NCBI GenBank assembly: GCA_026395675.1
Contig: JAPLYF010000088.1
Span: forward strand, 1 to 18,643
Length of the DNA: 18,643 nt
Source: Candidatus Parcubacteria bacterium
GTDB taxonomy: Bacteria > Patescibacteriota > Patescibacteriia > CAIXNZ01
Reading direction: 5' to 3'
Shown piece by piece: positions 12,564-18,643 of the stretch (position 1 is its first letter; the number at the start of each line of letters is the position of its first letter). Below the pieces are notes generated by a model. The model did not search any database, was not told the origin of the DNA, and saw only the letters and a program-made list of their open reading frames with translations. Position numbers and translations under genes: made by a program.

Positions 12564-15200
12564 TTGCATAAAGAGCCGATTCGATCAGGAAAACATCTCG
12601 CAAAGATTATGGGAGGTAAAGCACAAAGAATTCGAGATAATATTAAGCAGTTCCTTTCCTTTGGTTCAGATAAAAATACCTCAATAATGCGTGTTTTTGA
12701 CGCTATAAAAAAACAACTGGTTCATGATTTAACCTTAGATTCTTTTGCAGATATGTACGCACAGACGCTCGTATATGGACTTTTTGTAGCGCGTTATTAC
12801 GACGACACACCCGAAACCTTTACTCGTCAAGAAGCCCGAGATTTAATACCAAAGTCAAACCCGCTTCTTCAGCATTTTTTTGATCATATAACAGGAACAG
12901 ATTTTGATGGCCGCCTTAAGTATATTGTAAATGAACTATGTGAAGTTTTTTCCCATGCCAATATTCCGGAACTCATGAAAGAATATTTTAAAGTTGATTT
13001 ATTAGGTGAATCGCATAAAGGACCTGATCCGGTTATACATTTTTATGAAGATTTTTTAAACGAATATGATGAGGACTTACGTAAAAAAATGGGAGCATAC
13101 TATACACCTTTACCAGTAGTACAATTTATTGTGCGTTCAGTTGATTATTTGCTTGAAAAAGAATTTGGGCTTGCGAATGGTCTTGCAGATACATCAAAAA
13201 CAGAATCTGGTATACACAAAGTGCAAATTCTTGATCCTGCAGTTGGAACAGGAACATTTATTAGCGATGTGATAGGGAAGATATATGCTCGTATACTAAA
13301 ATCGAAACAGCAAGGTGGCTGGCCATCATATGTCCATAATAATTTACTGCCACGCCTTCATGGTTTTGAACTAATGATGGCTCCATATACAATAGCTCAT
13401 TTGAAGTTAAGTATGGCTTTAGGAGAAACTGGTTTCAAACATTTTAATAGGCGATTAGGAATTTATCTTACAAATTCTCTTGAAGAAAGCAGTAATCAGG
13501 AAAATTTGTTAACGGGGTTGGGCTTTTCAGAAAGTATATCAAAAGAATCTGAAGAAGCGTCTATAATAAAAAATAAAACTCCAATTATGATAGTTCTGGG
13601 TAACCCGCCTTATTCTGGCGAATCAATGAATCCTGGCTATAAAGATAACGATGTCTATAAATTTGAACCAGGCACAACCCAAAAATTACAAGAAAGAAAT
13701 AGCAAATGGCTTAATGATGATTATGTAAAATTTATTCGTTTTGCCGAAAGTATGATTGAAAAAACTGGTGAAGGTGTTGTTGGCATGATTACTGCTCACG
13801 GTTATCTTGATAATCCGACTTTTCGTGGCATGCGTTATCATTTAATGCAGACCTTTGATATTCTTTATCTTTTTGATTTGCATGGTAATGCTAATAAAAA
13901 AGAACTAGCAAAAAACGGTGAACCAGACAAAAATATTTTTGACATTAAAACTGGCGTTTCAATAATCTTAGCTGTTAAAAAGAAAAAACAAGCAAATAAA
14001 CTAGCAGAAGTTTTTCGTTTCGACATATTAGGTTCACGAAATGATAAATTTGAATTTTTGAATAAGCATAACGTTAACGATATTAAATGGGACAAAATTA
14101 CTGTTTCAGAACCGAATTATGAATTTGTGGCTAGAGATGAGGCTATTAGAAGTGATTATAAAAAGAATTTTTCGATTGAAGAGTTATTTATTAAAAGTGG
14201 CGTTGGTATTGTTACTGCAAGGGATAATTTTGTAATTAGCGATAGCCGAAATGTCTTACTTAAAAACGCTGAAAAATTTATTAATTCTGATGCCTCAACC
14301 CAAAGCGCACTTTGTTCTGAAGTCGGAATAAGTGATAAAAAGGGATGGGATGCTCTGAATGCTCGCGATTCTTTAAGGAAGGAATCAAGTTTGGAAAATT
14401 TGATAAAGAATATACAATATAGGCCATTTGACACTAAATTAATTTTCTATCATCCCTCTCTTGTATGGAGACATGTGGATAGAATAATGAAAAATTTTCT
14501 AACTGGAGATAATTATGCTTTGGTTTCGGTGCGACAAGTGAAAGCTGGGGAAGCATATCAGCACGTTTTGATTTCCAATAATATGGTTGAATCTACATAT
14601 CTTTCAAATAAAACGGGTGAAATTGATTATGTTTTTCCACTTTATCTTTATGAAGATGGCGCAAGAGTTCCTAATTTCAATAAGGAGATTTATAACAAAA
14701 TCATTGCCAATATAAAAGTGAAAGTTGAGCCGGAAAATGTGCTGGATTATATTTATGCAGTTTTACATTCGCTGAACTATCGTGAAAAGTACAAGGAATT
14801 TTTGAAAATTGATTTTCCGCGCGTTCCTTATCCTAAAAATGAAAAACAGTTTTTTGCTTTAACGAAATTGGGTGAGGAGTTGCGCCATTTGCATCTTCTT
14901 GAAAGCTCGAAAGTTAATAAATTTATTACAACTTTTTCCGTGGCAGGAGATGACTTAGTTGAGAAGGTTAAATTTGAAGACGGTAAAGTCTTTATAAATA
15001 AAACTCAATATTTCGGTGGCGTGCCGGAAGCGGTTTGGAATTTTTACATTGGCGGCTACCAGCCCGCGCAAAAGTGGCTCAAAGACCGCAAGGCTAGAAA
15101 ATTAACCAGTGATGACATGGAACATTATCAGAAAATGATTGTGGCGATGGGGGAGACGATTAGAATAATGAAAGAGATTGATAGTGCAATTAAATTATAA
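12564..15200 (+). CDS. N6-adenine DNA methylase and specificity part of a type ISP/IIG-like restriction-modification enzyme
   Basis: It is in the same frame as the 12111 fragment; together they would make about 1029 residues. In full-length numbering, SAM motif I is LDPAVGTGTF (374-383) and the catalytic motif IV is NPPY (498-501), as in N6-adenine methylases. GAYYTPLPVVQFIV precedes motif I. The C-terminal part, with YRPFDTKLIFYH and EIDYVFPLYLY, matches the type ISP specificity region. No helicase domain is seen, so the architecture is nuclease-methylase-specificity rather than the helicase-bearing LlaGI type. The open frame after the internal TAA runs from 12429. The first usable start is the TTG at 12564 or an ATG at 12609, neither with a ribosome site. 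It may act as an orphan methylase, be dead, or be rescued by readthrough. Confidence 0.85.
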   Translation: MHKEPIRSGKHLAKIMGGKAQRIRDNIKQFLSFGSDKNTSIMRVFDAIKKQLVHDLTLDSFADMYAQTLVYGLFVARYYDDTPETFTRQEARDLIPKSNPLLQHFFDHITGTDFDGRLKYIVNELCEVFSHANIPELMKEYFKVDLLGESHKGPDPVIHFYEDFLNEYDEDLRKKMGAYYTPLPVVQFIVRSVDYLLEKEFGLANGLADTSKTESGIHKVQILDPAVGTGTFISDVIGKIYARILKSKQQGGWPSYVHNNLLPRLHGFELMMAPYTIAHLKLSMALGETGFKHFNRRLGIYLTNSLEESSNQENLLTGLGFSESISKESEEASIIKNKTPIMIVLGNPPYSGESMNPGYKDNDVYKFEPGTTQKLQERNSKWLNDDYVKFIRFAESMIEKTGEGVVGMITAHGYLDNPTFRGMRYHLMQTFDILYLFDLHGNANKKELAKNGEPDKNIFDIKTGVSIILAVKKKKQANKLAEVFRFDILGSRNDKFEFLNKHNVNDIKWDKITVSEPNYEFVARDEAIRSDYKKNFSIEELFIKSGVGIVTARDNFVISDSRNVLLKNAEKFINSDASTQSALCSEVGISDKKGWDALNARDSLRKESSLENLIKNIQYRPFDTKLIFYHPSLVWRHVDRIMKNFLTGDNYALVSVRQVKAGEAYQHVLISNNMVESTYLSNKTGEIDYVFPLYLYEDGARVPNFNKEIYNKIIANIKVKVEPENVLDYIYAVLHSLNYREKYKEFLKIDFPRVPYPKNEKQFFALTKLGEELRHLHLLESSKVNKFITTFSVAGDDLVEKVKFEDGKVFINKTQYFGGVPEAVWNFYIGGYQPAQKWLKDRKARKLTSDDMEHYQKMIVAMGETIRIMKEIDSAIKL

Positions 15201-15216
15201 TTATGAGTTTTAATTA

Positions 15217-15244
15217 AAAAGAACGAGTTTAAACTCGTTCTTTT
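15217..15244. terminator. Bidirectional terminator, perfect palindrome
   Basis: AAAAGAACGAGTTT followed by its exact complement AAACTCGTTCTTTT makes a 28-bp palindrome with A and T runs at its ends. It lies between the convergent methylase and 46-aa genes and can serve both. Confidence 0.85.
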
Positions 15245-15251
15245 GGTTTTG

Positions 15252-15392
15252 CTATTTTCTTTTTCTTTTTGGTGCTCTTTGTGAAAGGGCACTGGCAGCC
15301 GGTATTTTATTTATCCGACTGGTTCTTTTATCTTTAAGAACCTTTGCCGCGATTTTTGCAACTCTTGCGCTGGTTTTTCGTTGGTGTGCCAT
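15252..15392 (-). CDS. 46-aa basic protein
   Basis: This small frame reads MAHQRKTSARVAKIAAKVL, then DKRTSRINKIPAASALSQR, and ends APKRKRK. It is strongly basic with alternating Ala/Lys segments. It resembles short Ser/Ala/Lys-rich proteins of many bacteria with a SAAGSALSQR-like ending; their function is not known to me, and nucleic-acid binding is a guess from charge. Support comes from a good promoter about 100 bp upstream (15491-15519), a shared palindromic terminator just past the stop and a clean frame. There is no Shine-Dalgarno. Its place between a restriction system and a toxin-antitoxin operon may be incidental. Confidence 0.6.
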   Translation of the reverse strand: MAHQRKTSARVAKIAAKVLKDKRTSRINKIPAASALSQRAPKRKRK

Positions 15393-15490
15393 AATCTATA
15401 TTTCTAACTTTCGCCCTAAATTCCAGTTGGGTTAATTAAGTAATTTTTAGGGAATTACAGATGAGTTCTGCAGCAGCTCTTCTACTTATC

Positions 15491-15519
15491 AACATAGCAG
15501 TTAGGTAAAACATTGTCAA
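15491..15519 (-). promoter_or_regulatory. Promoter for the 46-aa gene
   Basis: On the minus strand: TTGACA (15519-15514), 17 bp, TATGTT (15496-15491). An inverted repeat AAATATT-CTTGCAA-AATATTT (15518-15538) overlaps its -35. It could be an operator shared with the divergent PanA promoter. Confidence 0.6.
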
Positions 15520-15544
15520 ATATTCTTGCAAAATATTTATCCAC

Positions 15545-15573
15545 TTGCAGGATATTGATTAATTGTATATAAT
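15545..15573 (+). promoter_or_regulatory. Promoter for the PanA-MazF operon
   Basis: TTGCAG at 15545-15550, exactly 17 bp, TATAAT at 15568-15573, about 35 bp before the ATG. The XRE domain of the encoded antitoxin makes autorepression through the nearby inverted repeat (15518-15538) plausible. Confidence 0.65.
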
Positions 15574-15608
15574 ATTACTAAATAGAGCTAATTATTAAAA
15601 ATTTATCT

Positions 15609-16454
15609 ATGATTAGCCAAAAAAAGTTAGGTCTCAAAATTAAAGAATGGCGCGAGGGGAAAAGCTTAAGCCAGGAGGATTTAGCCAAAGCTATTGGAAT
15701 ATCACGCGTAGCAATCTCTGATATTGAGCGAGGCAATAGAGGCACAAATGCCCAGGAATTGGCAAAAATTGCCGAGTATTTTGGTGTGAGCGTGGATTAT
15801 CTTTTAAGCGAGCCTATCACAGCTAAAACCAGTTCAGAAGCTGATTATATGGCAAATAATTTTAAATTTGACCCGGATAAATTGCGCAATGCTATTTTGT
15901 ATATTTTGGAAAAATGCGGGGGCAAGCCGAATATCGGGGAAACCGTTTTGTATAAACTTTTATATTTTATTGATTTTGATTCATTTGAAATTTTAGGCCA
16001 TCCGCTTTCAGGAATAAATTATATAAATATGCAATTTGGTCCGGTTCCGGATCAGGCTTTATACTTAAACCTTATTGGCGAAATGACTGAACAAAACCAA
16101 TTAAAAATTTTCTGGCAGGATTATTTTGGTTTGCCGCAAAAAAGATATGTAGCCCTGGAAGAACACAATGCCGAAATATTTAACGCCAAAGAGATAAAAA
16201 TTATTGATTCCGTAATTAACCGCTTATCTGGCATGGGCGCCAGACAAATTGAAGAATATGTCCATGAAGATATTCCCTGGAAAGTGACTAAAGAAAAAGA
16301 GATAATACCTTATGGACTAGTAGTTGATAGAACTGCGCCTTATGCCCAGGTTGATCATTGGGCAATGTTGCAAAATGCGGCTGCCCAAGACGCACTAAAA
16401 TACATGGGAGAATTTTCTGATGAAGAAAAAAATTATTATGATAATTTAAAATAA
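15609..16454 (+). CDS. panA: XRE-family HTH plus Panacea (DUF4065) antitoxin, PanA-like
   Basis: This 281-aa protein has an N-terminal XRE helix-turn-helix (about residues 7-66: LKIKEWREGKSLSQEDLAKA, then GISRVAISDIERG, ending VSVDYLL). After a linker comes a Panacea/DUF4065 domain (about 90-255), recognised by YKLLYFIDFDSFEILGHPL, then NMQFGPVPDQ and later HEDIPWKVT. Panacea domains are antitoxin modules that pair with many unrelated toxins. Here the partner starts three bases downstream and is a MazF/PemK-type RNase. The HTH probably represses its own operon. The ATG follows TTTATCT with no Shine-Dalgarno, as in other genes of this block. Confidence 0.85.
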   Translation: MISQKKLGLKIKEWREGKSLSQEDLAKAIGISRVAISDIERGNRGTNAQELAKIAEYFGVSVDYLLSEPITAKTSSEADYMANNFKFDPDKLRNAILYILEKCGGKPNIGETVLYKLLYFIDFDSFEILGHPLSGINYINMQFGPVPDQALYLNLIGEMTEQNQLKIFWQDYFGLPQKRYVALEEHNAEIFNAKEIKIIDSVINRLSGMGARQIEEYVHEDIPWKVTKEKEIIPYGLVVDRTAPYAQVDHWAMLQNAAAQDALKYMGEFSDEEKNYYDNLK

Positions 16455-16457
16455 TCT

Positions 16458-16796
16458 ATGAAATGTGGTGAAATTTGGTATGTTGATTTTGGCGATTATT
16501 CAGTCGGACATGAATACCGAAAAAATCGGCCAGTACTGCTGATTCAATGTGATAAAGTTATAAAAATTGCATCAGTAATTTCCATTATGCCGATGACATC
16601 GGTTAAAGATAATAAATTCGAGGATGATATACTTATAATTAAAGACGAAGATAACCGTCTGGATTTTGATTCTATATTAAAAGTTCAGCATATTTTTACC
16701 TTTGATAAATCTAGATTTATCAAAAAAATCGGTTTTGCTGATAAGGAAATTTTAGATAAGGTCAAACAATATTTAAAAAAACATTTTGATTTATAA
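16458..16796 (+). CDS. MazF/PemK-family mRNA interferase toxin
   Basis: This 112-aa protein has the MazF fold pattern. GEIWYVDFGDYSVGHEYRKN, then RPVLLIQ is the N-terminal strand pair and loop with conserved Arg24-Pro25. IMPMTSV carries the Thr/Ser motif (Thr47), and a later SILKVQHIFTFDKSRFIKKIG matches the family's second half. MazF toxins cut single-stranded RNA at short sequences and stop growth until neutralised. It starts three bases after the PanA-like stop codon, so the two form an antitoxin-first operon. Pairing of Panacea with this toxin type is inferred from adjacency. Confidence 0.85.
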   Translation: MKCGEIWYVDFGDYSVGHEYRKNRPVLLIQCDKVIKIASVISIMPMTSVKDNKFEDDILIIKDEDNRLDFDSILKVQHIFTFDKSRFIKKIGFADKEILDKVKQYLKKHFDL

Positions 16797-16840
16797 AATA
16801 CACCTAATCTAAAGTGTTTTTAAAATTTGAGATGAAACTT

Positions 16841-17104
16841 ATGGATAACGAAAATTGTCAAAAATTGTATAAAAAATATGTAGAGCTGAAAGAAAAAACT
16901 GCGATGGATGCTCATACAATGGATTCAAAAAAGGTAAAAATGCAAGGTCTTGATCAGGATGCGTTAAATGAATTAGATACTGTTAGAGAAGAATTAATAA
17001 ATGGTAATCGTTTAGTCTCTTTTTCAAGAGATGAATTGATTGAGCTTTCAGCGGATGATGTGTTGGGGCCAAAGACCTGTGAAATTTTAAGTAAGATGAA
17101 TTAG
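16841..17104 (+). CDS. Unrecognised 87-aa protein downstream of the MazF-like toxin
   Basis: I do not recognise a family. The protein is helical and charged (NCQKLYKKYVELKEKTAMDA, later ELDTVREELINGNRLVSFSR and DELIELSADDVLGPKTCEIL). The frame is open from a GTG at 16814 and has ATGs at 16832 and 16841. The last is preferred because it follows AACTT, the context seen before other ATGs here (17217, for example). It is 44 bp beyond the toxin gene with no terminator between, so it may be a third member of that operon or an unrelated orphan. No terminator was found before the next promoter. Confidence 0.55.
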   Translation: MDNENCQKLYKKYVELKEKTAMDAHTMDSKKVKMQGLDQDALNELDTVREELINGNRLVSFSRDELIELSADDVLGPKTCEILSKMN

Positions 17105-17121
17105 CATGCGAGATATTGGTC

Positions 17122-17177
17122 TTGACAAATAATTCTAAAAAATGTATTTTTATTAAATAGTATCGTTGTGCTATAAT
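17122..17177 (+). promoter_or_regulatory. Promoter region of the HicBA operon
   Basis: TTGACA (17122-17127), 17 bp, TATTTT (17145-17150) form one candidate. A better -10, TATAAT at 17172-17177, has no good -35. Either would drive the ATG at 17217. Confidence 0.5.
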
Positions 17178-17216
17178 AGATATATAATGGTATTTAGAAT
17201 TATAAAAATTTAACTT

Positions 17217-17573
17217 ATGCTAAAATTACTCAAAAATTTATTTAAAAAACCTATCTATATTGAAGTAGCCGAGGCTTATTGGCATAAACTTCCCGAAGAA
17301 ATCGAGGTTAAATGGTTTCGGGATGGGGAATATATCATCGGTAAAATTACCGCAGATGGGCATGATTTTATGACTCAGGGAAAAGACGCAAGAGACTTTA
17401 TTGACATGGTTAATGACGCTGTTTTTTCTGTTTATGAAATTCCCAAACAATATTTTGATGTGTTAAATGCTAAGAGATTTTATCCAAAACAGGAAGCATT
17501 AATGAAACTAAATGATAATAAAATATCTTTTGGTGAAATTAATCTTGAAAAAGAATTAGTTAAGGTGTCTTAG
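17217..17573 (+). CDS. hicB: HicB-like antitoxin
   Basis: This 118-aa protein carries the HicB partial RNase H-like fold. EYIIGKITADGHDFMTQGKD, then ARDFIDMVNDAVFSVYEIP, corresponds to the typical strand-strand-helix pattern of HicB antitoxins, in which a glycine-rich strand precedes a helix with ND. The first ten residues are hydrophobic and basic, and the C-terminus is a tail that may bind DNA or the toxin. It lies five bases upstream of a HicA-like toxin gene. The antitoxin-first order is less common than hicA-hicB but known. It is expected to neutralise the toxin and may repress the operon. Confidence 0.75.
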   Translation: MLKLLKNLFKKPIYIEVAEAYWHKLPEEIEVKWFRDGEYIIGKITADGHDFMTQGKDARDFIDMVNDAVFSVYEIPKQYFDVLNAKRFYPKQEALMKLNDNKISFGEINLEKELVKVS

Positions 17574-17578
17574 TTTCT

Positions 17579-17830
17579 ATGGGGAATTACGCAAATATTA
17601 AAAGGAATAGGGTTAGGAAAAAATTATTTAAATGGCTCGCAAAAAAGAACGGGATTGAGATTGTAAGAGGCGGGAACCATCAATATCTAATAAAATATTC
17701 TTACTGGGATAGGCCATATCCGATACCCTTTAAACATGGCGAAGTAAATAAATATATTATTAAAGATCTAATGCAAAAATTGGTTAATTCTCAAATTTGT
17801 ACGCAAGAAGAATTTGATAATAATATATAA
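17579..17830 (+). CDS. hicA: HicA-like mRNA interferase toxin
   Basis: This 83-aa protein fits the HicA double-stranded-RNA-binding-like fold. Helix 1 (RVRKKLFKWLAKKNG) is followed by strand EIVRGGNHQYLIKYS. Its His34, in GGNHQ, is the usual catalytic histidine position. RPYPIPFKHGEVNKYIIKDL is the conserved second half. HicA toxins cleave mRNA when not bound by HicB. The gene follows HicB after five bases. At the toxin ATG there is no Shine-Dalgarno, so translation may be coupled to HicB. A short hairpin follows at 17845. Confidence 0.75.
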   Translation: MGNYANIKRNRVRKKLFKWLAKKNGIEIVRGGNHQYLIKYSYWDRPYPIPFKHGEVNKYIIKDLMQKLVNSQICTQEEFDNNI

Positions 17831-17844
17831 TTTTTATTAGAAAT

Positions 17845-17867
17845 AGGGTTCAAATACCCTGTTTTTG
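17845..17867 (+). terminator. Short terminator after the HicA-like gene
   Basis: AGGGT and ACCCT pair around TCAAAT, followed by GTTTTTG. Only five pairs, so it is weak, but it is in the right place. Confidence 0.55.
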
Positions 17868-17920
17868 TTATGATAAGAAAAATCAGTTTTAGAGCAACTT
17901 AGAAAAATTATTTCAAAAAA

Positions 17921-18643
17921 ATGAAATTTAAATTACGCACAACTTACAAACCAACTGGAGATCAACCATCTGCAATAAAAAAACTTGAAGAGGGTTTTTT
18001 AAAGTACCCACAGCAAACATTGCTTGGGGTAACTGGTTCGGGCAAAACATTTACCATGGCCAACCTGATTCAAAAGGTCCAACGGCCAACTTTGGTTTTG
18101 GTGCACAATAAGACCTTGGCTGGCCAGCTTTATGAAGAGTTTAAGGAATTTTTTCCTGAGAATAAGGTTTGTTATTTTATTTCCTATTATGATTATTACC
18201 AGCCAGAAAGTTATGTACCATCAACTGATACCTATATTGAAAAAGACACTGCTGTTAATGAAAGGATTGAAGAGTACCGTTTGGAAGCCGCATCGTCTGT
18301 TGTTTCGCGTAATGATGTGATTGTGGTGGCGTCAGTTTCCTGCATTTATGGTTTGGGCGATCCCAATGAATACAAAGGCGGAATTTTTACCATCAAAACC
18401 GGGCAAGTAATTGGACGTGATAATTTGATTAAGGCCCTGGTTCACATTCAGTTTGAACGCAATGACACTGATTTGCGCTCTGGCCGGTTTCGCGTGCGCG
18501 GTAATACCATAGATTTGATTCAAGGTTATGGCAGAAATATTTTTAGGATTAATTTTAAAGGCGAAGAAATTGATTCTATTAAAGTAATTGAGCCAGTAAA
18601 TTTAAAAGTGCTGGAAGAAATTGATAAACTGGATATTTTTCCA
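17921..18643 (+). CDS. uvrB: UvrB, excinuclease ABC subunit B (5' part; runs off the window)
   Basis: The window holds the first 241 codons, all open, of a protein usually about 660 aa. UvrB is the damage-verifying helicase-like subunit of nucleotide excision repair. The Walker A GVTGSGKT (36-43) sits in the conserved N-terminus (YKPTGDQPSAIKKL). The damage-probing beta-hairpin region SYYDYYQPESYVP with DTYIEKD follows. NDVIVVASVSCIYGLGDPNEY and ERNDTDLRSGRFRVRGNTID continue the family pattern. The ATG follows an A-rich leader with no Shine-Dalgarno. TATGAT at about 17869 is a candidate -10. Confidence 0.93.
   Translation, partial: MKFKLRTTYKPTGDQPSAIKKLEEGFLKYPQQTLLGVTGSGKTFTMANLIQKVQRPTLVLVHNKTLAGQLYEEFKEFFPENKVCYFISYYDYYQPESYVPSTDTYIEKDTAVNERIEEYRLEAASSVVSRNDVIVVASVSCIYGLGDPNEYKGGIFTIKTGQVIGRDNLIKALVHIQFERNDTDLRSGRFRVRGNTIDLIQGYGRNIFRINFKGEEIDSIKVIEPVNLKVLEEIDKLDIFP

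Noticed and set aside
17840..17865. tRNA T-arm-like sequence (GGGTTCAAATACCC)
   Set aside because: No acceptor, D or anticodon arm can be drawn; the upstream 60 bases are inside the HicA-like gene. It is better explained as a short terminator.

Overview
The window is an AT-rich bacterial chromosome segment. It most resembles a Candidate Phyla Radiation (Patescibacteria/Parcubacteria-type) genome. The signs are compact single-gene units each closed by a hairpin terminator, many short unrecognised or two-TM proteins (one DUF5652-like), many genes without a Shine-Dalgarno sequence but with a TATAAT box 30-50 nt upstream, and GC-rich palindromic repeats of the kind scattered through such genomes (CCTGCCTGCCGGCAGGCAGG twice; a GCTAAAGCT-CGGC-GACAGG element twice). 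The phylum assignment is inference; no rRNA or tRNA gene is present.

Positions 1-11056 are mostly housekeeping and small orphan genes. In order: a TrmB-type regulator; an unrecognised 173-aa protein; a stand-alone HD-type (p)ppGpp-hydrolase-like protein; two small membrane proteins; a cupin; on the minus strand a short SMC protein with no recognisable hinge and a repeat-derived insertion in its head; a small unrecognised protein; a four-CxxC zinc-ribbon protein; a small glycine-rich membrane protein; an APH/homoserine-kinase-like phosphotransferase; and, on the minus strand, a degenerate P-loop protein, an unrecognised protein and a GreA-type transcript-cleavage factor. Structured repeats fill the gaps. 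They include two inverted copies (99 and 93 bp) of an element with GGGCGAAAA.GCC termini, one lying between the smc promoter and its start codon.

Positions 11100-17870 look like a defence and toxin-antitoxin island. A cytoplasmic trypsin-like protease (His49/Asp94/Ser191) sits 24 bp upstream of a single-chain type ISP/IIG-like restriction-modification gene (PD-(D/E)xK nuclease, N6-adenine methylase, specificity domain). That gene is split by one in-frame TAA at codon 106, just after the nuclease motif. Beyond a palindromic terminator are a 46-aa basic protein on the minus strand and a divergently transcribed XRE-Panacea antitoxin (PanA) plus MazF/PemK toxin operon. An unrecognised 87-aa gene and a HicB-HicA pair follow. 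The window ends inside uvrB.

The most interesting points are the protease plus restriction-modification pair, with its exact nonsense interruption, and the short hinge-less SMC. The inverted structured repeats and a perfect 26-bp palindrome touching a promoter come next. No CRISPR array, transposase, integrase or RNA gene was found.
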